A stretch of 23,694 bases of DNA, from positions 1 to 23,694 of IMG/VR virus record IMGVR_UViG_3300028410_000065; one strand, 5' to 3'. Below, piece after piece: positions 9,150 to 14,402 of this stretch; the first letter of the stretch is position 1, and every line of letters starts with the position of its first letter. The stretch is from a virus. The notes under the pieces are model-generated. The model was not told the origin of the DNA. It made no database searches and saw only the letters and a list, made by a program, of their open reading frames with translations. Made by a program: the position numbers and the translations under genes.

Positions 9150-9523
9150 TATACAATATTGAACTCATATACTAGTGTAATTTTTTTATGATCTCTTAAT
9201 TTATCTTTAGCTAAGTTAATAGCAGGTTTAATAGAAATCTTTTTATTAACTTTTATTAAATAACCTTTTTCTATTAATTTAGTAATATAATTTTCTAGGT
9301 TAGAATAATTTTTAAAACCAAATTCTTCTCTTACTGCTCTTTTAGCTGTAGTAGAAAATCTATCCTTTCTTATTAAGTCACCCTCTAGTATCCAAAACTC
9401 TGTTAAGATCTCTAACTCCATATCTGTGATTCTTCTATGAGCTGGGAAACTATTTGAGGTGTGTCTTAAAAATTCTTTGTAAAATTGCTTTAAATTTAGT
9501 TCTTTACTTCTTCTAGCTATCAT
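9149..9523 (-). CDS. Basic protein, possible winged-helix fold
   Basis: The 124-residue protein is rich in Lys and Arg. Residues about 31-95 have the order of a winged helix: a helix in ITDMELEILTEFWILEGD, a second around TAKRAVREEFG, then a likely recognition helix YSNLENYITKLIEKGYL followed by a short beta wing. That suggests nucleic-acid binding, possibly late regulation. I cannot assign a family. It is the second gene after the late promoter and overlaps its upstream neighbour by 4 bases. Confidence 0.45.
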   Translation of the reverse strand: MIARRSKELNLKQFYKEFLRHTSNSFPAHRRITDMELEILTEFWILEGDLIRKDRFSTTAKRAVREEFGFKNYSNLENYITKLIEKGYLIKVNKKISIKPAINLAKDKLRDHKKITLVYEFNIV

Positions 9524-9714
9524 ATTAAAATTACTTTTATATCATCTTCCTCCCCTTCAATAGGACTACCATCAAGTTTATACATACTTATAGCACCACC
9601 ATAGTGTTTAATAAAACCAAAAGGGTATTCAATATAAGTGTGATCCGCTACTGTATTTAAATTTGAAACACTTTCTATGTAATCAAAAATTTCTTTTTTT
9701 ATCTCTATCTTCAT
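9520..9714 (-). CDS. First gene of the late operon, unknown function
   Basis: The longer frame begins at a TTG at 9735, but that codon lies upstream of the promoter -7 box, so the ATG at 9714 is the likely start (64 residues). The protein is acidic and ends in a hydrophobic VILI. There is no recognisable domain. The ATG is only 7 bases from the -7 element, so the transcript would have a very short leader or almost none. Its place right behind the promoter makes it the most strongly positioned gene of the operon. Confidence 0.55.
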   Translation of the reverse strand: MKIEIKKEIFDYIESVSNLNTVADHTYIEYPFGFIKHYGGAISMYKLDGSPIEGEEDDIKVILI

Positions 9715-9721
9715 TGTAATA

Positions 9722-9752
9722 CAAAGGTACGACAAATTATCATAACAACCAA
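9722..9752 (-). promoter_or_regulatory. Bacteroidota-type promoter of the late operon
   Basis: On the minus strand a TTG (plus 9750-9752) is followed after 20 bases by TACCTTTG (plus 9722-9729). This matches the established Bacteroidota housekeeping promoter TTG-N19/20-TAnnTTTG. It points at the first late gene, whose ATG is 7 bases further on. No ribosome binding site fits between them. Confidence 0.75.
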
Positions 9753-9790
9753 GTAGTATTTATAATTTTTTTTGTGTAGATAAAATTAGG

Positions 9791-9820
9791 CATAAAAAAA
9801 GGAGAGTGTAAACTCTCCTA
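9791..9820 (-). terminator. Intrinsic terminator
   Basis: Read on the minus strand, an 8-bp stem AGGAGAGT/ACTCTCCT (plus 9800-9819) with a 4-base loop is followed by a run of seven T (plus 9794-9800). It ends the transcript of the two membrane-protein genes and insulates it from the late promoter downstream. Confidence 0.88.
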
Positions 9821-9841
9821 ATTATGGTCCTAAGCGATTCT

Positions 9842-10030
9842 TTAAGAACTGTATCCTGTTTTCCTGTAATAGAAGTGTGCAGCAGTCCAACCTAAAAGTG
9901 TAAGTACTATTGTACATAATGCTACTTTAAGTCCTGATCCATTAATAAGAGTAAAAGATATAATAGCACCTGTTATAGCAAATAAGCTTTTTAATGGTCT
10001 AAGTACTGAGTAATTTTTAAATAAATTCAT
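9842..10030 (-). CDS. Small membrane protein, two predicted helices
   Basis: The 62-residue protein has two hydrophobic segments at about 15-30 and 34-51 with a short loop containing NGSG, and a Lys/Arg-rich tail. The start overlaps the upstream membrane-protein gene by 14 bases. The terminator at 9791 follows its stop. No family recognised. It may act together with its neighbour in the host membrane. Confidence 0.6.
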   Translation of the reverse strand: MNLFKNYSVLRPLKSLFAITGAIISFTLINGSGLKVALCTIVLTLLGWTAAHFYYRKTGYSS

Positions 10031-10385
10031 ATGTGTATGTTATATAAGTTAATGTAACTGCTATTATTAAAGAAGTTATTCTAACAAATAGATTAGCAGC
10101 TACGGGTAGTTTTTTAAATTCTAAATCAGTTTTATTACTACCTAAATAAAACCATTCTTTCATTTTTATCTTTGAGAAAGCTAAATCAAATATAGCTACT
10201 CTTAAAAAAAAGTATATAGGAACTCCTAAATAACTATTTATTAATAGTCCCATTATACTAGCAATCATAACAGTACCAGTTAACCTTAAATTTGATATTA
10301 GATCATGTTTGTCACCATATATTACTTCTAAAGTAACTTCTAATAGAACCAATAACAATAAGTTTATAAATAAGAGTGTATACAT
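10017..10385 (-). CDS. Membrane protein, probably four helices, unknown function
   Basis: The 122-residue protein has hydrophobic segments at about 3-22, 38-52, 55-70 and 100-118, separated by a charged loop around 72-92. It lies directly downstream (15 bases or fewer) of the structured noncoding stretch at 10390-10680, which could be its leader. Some phage holins have this size and topology, but the separate location from the lysis cassette argues against calling it one. Confidence 0.58.
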   Translation of the reverse strand: MYTLLFINLLLLVLLEVTLEVIYGDKHDLISNLRLTGTVMIASIMGLLINSYLGVPIYFFLRVAIFDLAFSKIKMKEWFYLGSNKTDLEFKKLPVAANLFVRITSLIIAVTLTYITYTYEFI

Positions 10386-10389
10386 AATT

Positions 10390-10680
10390 TCTTTGTCTTT
10401 TATACTTACTGTGAAATAAGCATAGCTTTTCCCCTTGTAAGTTTTACCTTAGTTGCTATTTCAAGTTTAAACTTCGTTAGTAGCAGTGATTGAGCCTCTG
10501 GATAACAATATGGGGTGAACTCCCCAGACCTTTATGGTGTCTAATCTATCCAACACTACTAACTCGTTTTAACCCTTGTGTATCTATTGGAGAAAACTCT
10601 GATTCTATTTGAATCTACAATCCAACTTCTAACCTCTTATTGGTTACCTAGAGGTGGTATTCATAACTGAATGATACACT
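10390..10680 (-). ncRNA. Structured leader or independent noncoding RNA
   Basis: This 342-base gap between two minus-strand genes holds no open frame but many complementary segments. Pairings seen include GTTAGTAG (10476-10483) with CTACTAAC (10556-10563), which encloses a stem of TCT/AGA and GGGG/CCCC (10497-10528); ACCTCT (10632-10637) with AGAGGT (10650-10655); and GATTC (10601-10605) with GAATC (10611-10615). A -7-like box lies at 10682-10689, just upstream on the minus strand. I checked for RNase P RNA, tmRNA and tRNA signatures and found none. It could be a trans-acting RNA or a long regulated leader of the membrane-protein genes. Confidence 0.5.
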
Positions 10681-10681
10681 A

Positions 10682-10689
10682 CAAATATA
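10682..10689 (-). promoter_or_regulatory. Promoter -7 box (TATATTTG) for the structured RNA
   Basis: On the minus strand TATATTTG matches TAnnTTTG. The -33 region is weak (TTA near 10711-10713). The position about 10 bases before the structured stretch supports independent transcription. Confidence 0.45.
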
Positions 10690-10727
10690 CAACTATTTTT
10701 ATTAATATCCTAATTTATTTTAAAGTT

Positions 10728-11165
10728 TTATGTATATTTTTTCATTATATTCTCTAAATCATTTAATATCTTTACATTAGATGTAATATCTTTTTCTTTA
10801 ATGTCTTCTACTCTCTGTATTAGCTTTATCCAATCATCTGCCTTCATTACAACAAAGTGTTCATTAGTTTTAGAAGTCTTCTTATGTGCTATTACAGTAG
10901 GGTATTTTTGTATACTATCATCTTCTGTAAAGTTCTTTTCTTTGCAAGCATCTATCTTATCAAATATATCTTTATAGTTAATGCCTCTAGGATACCCACA
11001 TTTTAATTGCATATTATAAGGTATGTTTATAAGGTCTATACCTGAATCATCAGCTATCCTACTACCTTGCCTTGCAGTAATACATTTATCCCAACCTAAG
11101 TCTTTAAACACATTAGCCCACATTCTTTCATACCTATGCCCTTTGTCTCTGTTTTTATTTGCCAT
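10728..11165 (-). CDS. PD-(D/E)XK nuclease, Hjc-type Holliday junction resolvase-like
   Basis: The 145-residue protein starts with KGHRYERMWANVFKDLGW, the helix bearing the first acidic residue (E13) in archaeal-type Hjc resolvases. It continues with TARQGSRIADDSGIDLI, giving D44, and QLKCG, giving Q53 and K55. The E-(G)ID-(Q/E)xK order is that of the PD-(D/E)XK fold, with Gln in the place of the usual Glu. Such enzymes resolve replication or recombination branches before packaging. It is the last of five tightly overlapping small genes, and its ATG is within the upstream stop (TAATG). A different endonuclease of the same fold is possible. Confidence 0.65.
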   Translation of the reverse strand: MANKNRDKGHRYERMWANVFKDLGWDKCITARQGSRIADDSGIDLINIPYNMQLKCGYPRGINYKDIFDKIDACKEKNFTEDDSIQKYPTVIAHKKTSKTNEHFVVMKADDWIKLIQRVEDIKEKDITSNVKILNDLENIMKKYT

Positions 11166-11287
11166 TATTCAAACTCATCTTTTACTTTGTTATATAAAGC
11201 TTCTATTTCATCTTCACTCATATCATCTAGTATAACATTTAATGGAAACTCTTGGTATATCTCAAAAAATTCTTTTTTACTTATCAT
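11165..11287 (-). CDS. 40-residue acidic protein
   Basis: ATG at 11287 lies inside the end of the previous small gene and the stop shares a base with the nuclease ATG. The product (MISKKEFFEIYQ...KVKDEFE) is acidic and probably helical. No function is visible. Its place in a chain of overlapping starts and stops is the reason for calling it. Confidence 0.5.
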   Translation of the reverse strand: MISKKEFFEIYQEFPLNVILDDMSEDEIEALYNKVKDEFE

Positions 11288-11426
11288 TACTTTTTACTTT
11301 TATTTTTTTTTCAATTTCAAGTGCTTGTTCTAATAAAAATTTTTCAATTTTATCATTAACTTTTCTTTGAGATTTAAATCTTTCAGGAGTATTTACATAC
11401 TCTGCATTTACATTATTTATTAGCAT
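11277..11426 (-). CDS. 49-residue charged helical protein
   Basis: ATG at 11426 overlaps the previous gene by 14 bases and the stop overlaps the next by 11. The second half (KIEKFLLEQALEIEKKIKVK) is a probable amphipathic helix or short coiled coil. No family recognised. Confidence 0.48.
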   Translation of the reverse strand: MLINNVNAEYVNTPERFKSQRKVNDKIEKFLLEQALEIEKKIKVKSNDK

Positions 11427-11613
11427 AATTTACTTCTTCAAAGTTCCTACAATTAACACATTTAGGATTATTGCAATTCATTCCTATTGGAACCATTACA
11501 TTAAATTCTAAACAAGTAGTTAATACTTCTATTTCTTCTCCTTTAAATCTTTCAGGATTTCTTTTATACCTTTCCATTTCTTCTAGGCTTATTTCTGTTT
11601 GTATTTTTTTCAT
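11413..11613 (-). CDS. Small protein with a Cys cluster, putative zinc finger
   Basis: The 66-residue protein has a charged N-terminal helix, then CLEF...GMNCNNPKCVNC at about 34-56. The CxxxxCxxC spacing suggests a half or dimeric zinc-binding site. It starts 1 base after the upstream stop. Function unknown. Confidence 0.52.
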   Translation of the reverse strand: MKKIQTEISLEEMERYKRNPERFKGEEIEVLTTCLEFNVMVPIGMNCNNPKCVNCRNFEEVNYANK

Positions 11614-11614
11614 A

Positions 11615-11752
11615 TTATTTTTTCCACTTTAAGTTTTTTAGTACTTCTTCATCTGGTGTGTCTTTAAGTATTTCATCTAACATCTCCATATTAGTTTTTA
11701 TAATATTAGTTTTAACCTTTATTTTTTCCCACCATTCTAATTTATTTTTCAT
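11615..11752 (-). CDS. 45-residue first gene of the nuclease operon
   Basis: ATG at 11752 lies 6 bases after a TACCTTTG box, the same arrangement as the late promoter and its first gene. The product is basic at both ends with an acidic middle (EILKDTPDEEVLKNL). No known domain. The conserved promoter-to-ATG geometry supports this start. Confidence 0.5.
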   Translation of the reverse strand: MKNKLEWWEKIKVKTNIIKTNMEMLDEILKDTPDEEVLKNLKWKK

Positions 11753-11758
11753 TTACTA

Positions 11759-11766
11759 CAAAGGTA
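11759..11766 (-). promoter_or_regulatory. Promoter -7 box (TACCTTTG) of the small-gene and nuclease operon
   Basis: Identical to the late-operon -7 box and extended by the same two bases (TACCTTTGTA). The upstream -33 element is poor (TTA near 11788-11790). Direction is leftward, away from the divergent gene at 11922. Confidence 0.6.
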
Positions 11767-11921
11767 GTACATATATAGCGTAAATGCTAATTTAGTACTC
11801 AGAAAAAAAATTATAAAAAAAAATTTAGAAAGAGTTCAGGTGGTTAGAGGAGCCAAAACAACAACCCCCCATCTTAAATCTGACGGTAAAGCCCCCTAAT
11901 GGGTAATATCATAGAAACAGA
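11767..11921. other. Divergent intergenic region between the leftward and rightward gene blocks
   Basis: All genes to the left are on the minus strand and all to the right on the plus strand, so this 155-base gap is where transcription diverges. It contains A-runs (11804-11828), a G-rich stretch (11838-11855) and C-runs near 11864 and 11891. I find no plus-strand match to TAnnTTTG; the nearest is TAAATCTG at about 11875, without a TTG at the right distance. Confidence 0.5.
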
Positions 11922-12302
11922 ATGCATACATATATAGTTAAAGAGGTCAGTACTGCTGATCCAGCTAAAACAAACGGAGTTGTTCTACACTCAGCACAGG
12001 TTGCTCAAGTAGGAGGAGTGGTAAAGAGAGGTGACAAGACAATTCAACTGAAAGATAAAGCAGTTGGATGGATCACAACATTTGATGACAAACTAGAGGT
12101 AGGTGATTCTATTGACTATGATGAGAAGCTTCATCGTGTCAACTGGCTAACTGCCAATGATAGAGTTATTCACCTTGCTGTTAATGAGCAAGAGCGTGAA
12201 GACAGAAAAGCTGTCCTAGCTGCTGGTGGTTATGAGAAGCAACAAGAAAGCATTAAAGCAATGCTAATGGCTGATGCTGCTATTGCAGGCAATGAAGGCT
12301 AA
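11922..12302 (+). CDS. Conserved-looking protein of unknown function, first rightward gene
   Basis: The 126-residue protein begins with a beta-rich part (about 1-75, with VGDSIDYDEKLHRVNW) and ends with a helical, Ala-rich tail (AVLAAGGYEKQQESIKAMLMADAAIAG). The gene is visibly richer in G and C than every neighbour and uses codons such as GTC, ATC and CGT that are rare nearby. That suggests selection for high expression, or a different origin. It is a single-gene transcription unit, with the terminator 7 bases after its stop. An abundant early protein is the likely reading. I do not recognise the family. Confidence 0.7.
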   Translation: MHTYIVKEVSTADPAKTNGVVLHSAQVAQVGGVVKRGDKTIQLKDKAVGWITTFDDKLEVGDSIDYDEKLHRVNWLTANDRVIHLAVNEQEREDRKAVLAAGGYEKQQESIKAMLMADAAIAGNEG

Positions 12303-12309
12303 AGATAAG

Positions 12310-12333
12310 GGGGCTAACGCCCCTTTTTCTCTT
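12310..12333 (+). terminator. Intrinsic terminator
   Basis: GGGGC (12311-12315) pairs with GCCCC (12320-12324) around a TAAC loop, followed by five T. It closes the one-gene unit starting at 11922. Confidence 0.88.
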
Positions 12334-12362
12334 TAAATTGCAATAAGAATTAGATTAAAAAT

Positions 12363-12402
12363 ACTTAAATGGTTAGATAAGGTTCGATTCCTTAATAAGT
12401 AG
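12363..12402 (+). ncRNA. Minimal tRNA-like element (acceptor helix plus T-arm only)
   Basis: A T-arm with stem TAAGG/CCTTA and loop TTCGATT is flanked by TACTTA (12363-12368) and TAAGTA (12397-12402), which pair as a 6-bp acceptor-like helix. Between the 5' strand and the T-arm is only AATGGTTAGA, which resembles a D-loop without a stem. There is no anticodon arm. It is not a functional tRNA as written. It could be a decaying tRNA, an attachment-site relic or a purposeful mimic. Confidence 0.5.
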
Positions 12403-12419
12403 CTAAAGAAATAAAGATA

Positions 12420-12476
12420 TGATGATGATAATTTGGTTTATAATATTAATACTGATAATAACTCAGGTAGATTAAC
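12420..12476 (+). CDS. Possible 18-residue hydrophobic micropeptide
   Basis: Three consecutive ATG codons are followed by almost only Ile, Leu, Trp and Phe (MMMIIWFIILILIITQVD), a single membrane-helix pattern. It may be a chance frame in AT-rich DNA. It is listed because its composition is membrane-like and it precedes the next gene by 17 bases. Confidence 0.2.
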
Positions 12477-12493
12477 AATTTAAAAGAAATAAA

Positions 12494-12739
12494 ATGGAAA
12501 TAATTAACAAAATAGATGGCATAAAGTCACAAATTCCTATTCAATTAGAATATTATATAGGTTTAAACACTATGATATTTTCTAAACCTCGTACAAGCTT
12601 TGAAAATATAGTTTCAATAGAATTAATAGTTAAAGATGTGCAAGGTTGGGACGTAATGGTAGTAACTAATTCCACAGGCTTTAAGTATATGTACAAAGGT
12701 AAGTGGAATGATGGTTTTATGCCACAAAATGAGTCATAG
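12494..12739 (+). CDS. Small protein of unknown function
   Basis: The 81-residue protein has beta-type alternation (SIELIVKDVQGWDVMVVTNSTGFKYMYKG) and no membrane segment or cysteine. The start follows an A-rich leader containing TTAACAATTTAA, a motif repeated before the following genes. No family recognised. Confidence 0.55.
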   Translation: MEIINKIDGIKSQIPIQLEYYIGLNTMIFSKPRTSFENIVSIELIVKDVQGWDVMVVTNSTGFKYMYKGKWNDGFMPQNES

Positions 12740-12750
12740 TAAGAGTTTAG

Positions 12751-12780
12751 AGAGTGGTAGGAGTTAACATCCACCACTCT
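12751..12780 (+). other. Stable hairpin after the 81-residue gene
   Basis: AGAGTGG (12751-12757) pairs with CCACTCT (12774-12780), with an inner GGA/TCC. No T run follows, so it is not a typical intrinsic terminator. It may protect the 3' end of the upstream message or be a processing site. Confidence 0.4.
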
Positions 12781-12830
12781 AAGCCTATTCTAACACTATT
12801 TCTCTAAGTTATCACACATACTATTATATA

Positions 12831-12843
12831 GCTTTTTAACAAT
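12831..12843 (+). promoter_or_regulatory. boxA-like sequence (one mismatch)
   Basis: GCTTTTTAACAAT differs at one base from the GCTCTTTAACAAT copies near the tmRNA. It lies 25 bases before the next ATG and is followed by two more TTAACAAT/CTAACAAG repeats. Confidence 0.3.
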
Positions 12844-12868
12844 TTTAACAATCTAACAAGAAACTAAA

Positions 12869-13105
12869 ATGAATCAAAACAAAAATTTACTAGAAGACAA
12901 TACTATTACTAACACTGAAGAAGATAATTTTGCAATATTAGCAAACAAATCTAAATCATTAGTAGATAAAAATAAAAATAGTGTAAAATGTCAACATTTG
13001 TCAACATCAGACTTTACATCAAGTGGTAAAACTAAAATTTGCAATGATTGTGGAGTAATATTTAAAGCTACTGTTATTTGGACAGAACAAATAGCATCTC
13101 ATTAA
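12869..13105 (+). CDS. Small protein with a C-terminal zinc-ribbon-like motif
   Basis: The 78-residue protein has an acidic, polar N-terminal 35 residues, then KCQHLSTSDFTSSGKTKICNDCGVIF. This C-x-H...C-x-x-C set is typical of small treble-clef or zinc-ribbon proteins. Such proteins often bind nucleic acid or RNA polymerase, but nothing more specific can be said. Confidence 0.55.
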   Translation: MNQNKNLLEDNTITNTEEDNFAILANKSKSLVDKNKNSVKCQHLSTSDFTSSGKTKICNDCGVIFKATVIWTEQIASH

Positions 13106-13131
13106 TCTAACAATCTAACAATAACAATCAA

Positions 13132-13335
13132 ATGAAAAGATTAACAAACTTACAGTTAAAAGACATTATAAAGCAATTTAATGATCTTAAAGAAGATGGG
13201 CAGATTATACAGACTAGTGAAGATGAATTCATTACTGTTGATGATTATGCTAAAAATGTAAAAGAAGATATAGAAAGTTTTCAAGAAAAAGATTTTGATT
13301 GGGATTTAAACTTACATAACAAAAACAATGAATAA
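13132..13335 (+). CDS. Small acidic protein of unknown function
   Basis: The 67-residue protein is strongly acidic in its second half (EDEFITVDDYAKNVKEDIESFQEKDFDWDL) and soluble. The leader has two CTAACAAT repeats. Its last 8 bases overlap the next small gene. Acidic small early phage proteins sometimes mimic DNA or inhibit host enzymes, but no such role is shown here. Confidence 0.5.
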   Translation: MKRLTNLQLKDIIKQFNDLKEDGQIIQTSEDEFITVDDYAKNVKEDIESFQEKDFDWDLNLHNKNNE

Positions 13336-13432
13336 ATTAAACAAAAAAATAGACCCTAATGAATGGGATGAATTTGGTAATTTAGTACCTGATCCAGAAG
13401 GTAATGATCCTGATGGACACGAAGCTCTTTAA
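13328..13432 (+). CDS. 34-residue acidic protein
   Basis: ATG at 13328 overlaps the previous gene, and the stop at 13430-13432 lies inside the first boxA copy. The product is rich in Asp, Glu, Asn and Pro (NEWDEFGNLVPDPEGNDPDG), with D/N/G spacing that could bind calcium. Function unknown. Confidence 0.42.
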   Translation: MNKLNKKIDPNEWDEFGNLVPDPEGNDPDGHEAL

Positions 13433-13436
13433 CAAT
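13424..13436 (+). promoter_or_regulatory. boxA antitermination-like element, copy 1
   Basis: GCTCTTTAACAAT is identical to the core of the E. coli rRNA leader boxA (TGCTCTTTAACA plus AT), which binds NusB-S10 in RNA and prevents premature termination. It sits 4 bases before the 12-bp helix element and about 100 bases before the tmRNA. Confidence 0.45.
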
Positions 13437-13439
13437 ACT

Positions 13440-13516
13440 AATAAACAACTGTAACCAATTTGTATTACTGAATATAATTGGGTAAAAACATTTGAACTGC
13501 ACTTCAGTTGTTTATT
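13440..13516 (+). ncRNA. 77-nt RNA closed by a perfect 12-bp helix
   Basis: AATAAACAACTG (13440-13451) pairs exactly with CAGTTGTTTATT (13505-13516), followed by a T run. Inside, CCAATT pairs with AATTGG and encloses TATT/AATA. It is between two boxA-like copies and directly upstream of the tmRNA. Possibilities are an RNase III processing stem, a terminator-antiterminator device, or a small stable RNA. Confidence 0.5.
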
Positions 13517-13524
13517 TTTTTAAA

Positions 13525-13536
13525 CTCTTTAACAAT
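13525..13536 (+). promoter_or_regulatory. boxA antitermination-like element, copy 2
   Basis: CTCTTTAACAAT ends 2 bases before the mature 5' end of the tmRNA. It repeats 12 of the 13 bases of copy 1. Confidence 0.45.
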
Positions 13537-13538
13537 AT

Positions 13539-13908
13539 GGGGGTGTTCTGGCTTTTGACAGAATGGCTATGATTAGACGAACAAGTATGCAAAAATGAAA
13601 CTATCAATGCATTAAATAATATGTTTCAAGTCATAAACGACAAACAAATATCAAATACAACTGTTGATGCTCAAGGAGTATTACAGATGTTCCCTACTGT
13701 TAAGCTAGAAATAGCAGCATAGTATGGCTGATTTAAGCTGGTAACTAAATTACCAAAAACAGAGATAAAACTGTAAAGCTAAAGGTGGAGCTTGTACTAA
13801 GTAGTACAGCCTAATATTCTAGTTTAAAGAATACAAACAAAAACAAAACTTGTAACAATTTATTTATGATTAACATTTTGGACCTGGGTTCGACTCCCAG
13901 CACCTCCA
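13539..13908 (+). ncRNA. ssrA: Transfer-messenger RNA (tmRNA)
   Basis: The tRNA-like domain is complete. Acceptor strands GGGGGTG (13539-13545) and CACCTCC (13901-13907) pair over 7 bp, including a G3-U70 wobble, the alanyl-tRNA synthetase identity element. The 5' D-loop region reads TTCTGGCTTTTGACAGAATGG, as in Bacteroidota tmRNAs. The T-arm is CTGGG-TTCGACT-CCCAG (13884-13900) with discriminator A13908. CCA is not encoded. Internal hairpins such as GGTAA/TTACC and GTACT/AGTAC stand for the pseudoknot-rich 3' part. tmRNA rescues stalled ribosomes and tags their products for proteolysis with SmpB. No smpB is seen in the window, so host SmpB would be used. Confidence 0.95.
13633..13722 (+). 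other. tmRNA tag reading frame (29 codons, unusually long)
   Basis: The bases AGTC (13629-13632) followed by ATA AAC GAC match the E. coli resume region (AGTC GCA AAC GAC). That places the resume codon at 13633 and gives a 29-residue tag that begins INDKQI and ends KLEIAA before TAG at 13720-13722. E. coli and most Bacteroidota tags are about 9-11 residues and end ALAA. The C-terminal AA needed by ClpXP-type recognition is kept. The resume position is by analogy only. Confidence 0.65.
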
Positions 13909-13942
13909 CAATAATAATTTAACATTTTAACAATTTAACATT

Positions 13943-14236
13943 ATGAATAACGAAGAAAAAACAAAAAATAATATGAAAACATTTGCAGTATTAATTACAT
14001 CATCAGATGGTAAAACATTAATCAGTAATCACGATGAATCTGGAGATAGTATTGTCAGTATTATACAATTGTATGAAAGTTTAGGTCAATTACCTAAAGG
14101 TCAAATCATAAAAGCAATAGTTGAAAAAACTGAACATTATACTCCAATAGAAGCTAAAGATTTTGATAATGGTACAATAAAGGAAATGAATTCTGATTTT
14201 AATGTTGACTTATATGAACAAATTTTGTGTATGTAA
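13943..14236 (+). CDS. Small protein of unknown function
   Basis: The 97-residue soluble protein has a beta-type N-terminal part (KTFAVLITSSDGKTLIS), a helix around SIVSIIQLYESLGQL and an acidic end. It begins 34 bases after the tmRNA, behind three TTTAACA/TTTAACAAT repeats, so it may be transcribed with the tmRNA. No family recognised. Confidence 0.52.
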   Translation: MNNEEKTKNNMKTFAVLITSSDGKTLISNHDESGDSIVSIIQLYESLGQLPKGQIIKAIVEKTEHYTPIEAKDFDNGTIKEMNSDFNVDLYEQILCM

Positions 14237-14390
14237 ATCAAAAATCATAGTCAGACAAAAGACGTTAAAAGAAGGGAATAGCTGAATATCCTTAAACAAA
14301 TAGAAGCTAGATCTACATAAAACCATCCGTAAGATAGATGGCACACAACCAAAAAAGGGAAAAGTGTGCTGATGTAGAAGGAATAGAAAA
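14237..14390 (+). ncRNA. Noncoding stretch with a three-way-junction RNA (core 14312-14378)
   Basis: TCTACAT (14312-14318) pairs with ATGTAGA (14372-14378), enclosing two hairpins: CCATC/GATGG (14323-14341) and CACAC/GTGTG (14342-14368). Upstream, AAGG/CCTT (around 14273-14293) or TAGCT/AGCTA offer alternative pairings. There is no open frame. Together with 14403-14596 this makes a 400-base gap that is filled by RNA structure. Confidence 0.5.
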
Positions 14391-14402
14391 CAGTGAAATA
14401 AT

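Noticed and set aside
10390-10680. RNase P RNA or 6S RNA
   Set aside because: The conserved RNase P segments are not found on either strand, and the structure is not the single long hairpin of 6S RNA.
11023-11333. Plus-strand frames (11023-11235, 11136-11333)
   Set aside because: They run opposite the nuclease gene and the overlapping small minus-strand genes, which have a promoter and TAATG couplings.
12363-12402. Phage attachment site (attP) in a tRNA end
   Set aside because: No integrase or excision gene is seen in the window, so I keep it only as an alternative.
12553-12777. Minus-strand frame of 74 codons, and another at 17515-17727
   Set aside because: Both are antisense to plus-strand genes with better neighbour spacing, and neither has a promoter or coupled neighbour.
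13539-13908. Two-piece or intron-split tmRNA, or a tRNA with a group I intron
   Set aside because: The 370-base distance, the D-loop text, tag frame and 3' hairpins fit an ordinary one-piece tmRNA.
14340-14400. Hammerhead ribozyme (CTGATGT and GAAA-like pieces)
   Set aside because: The conserved CTGATGA core and the matching stems are not present.
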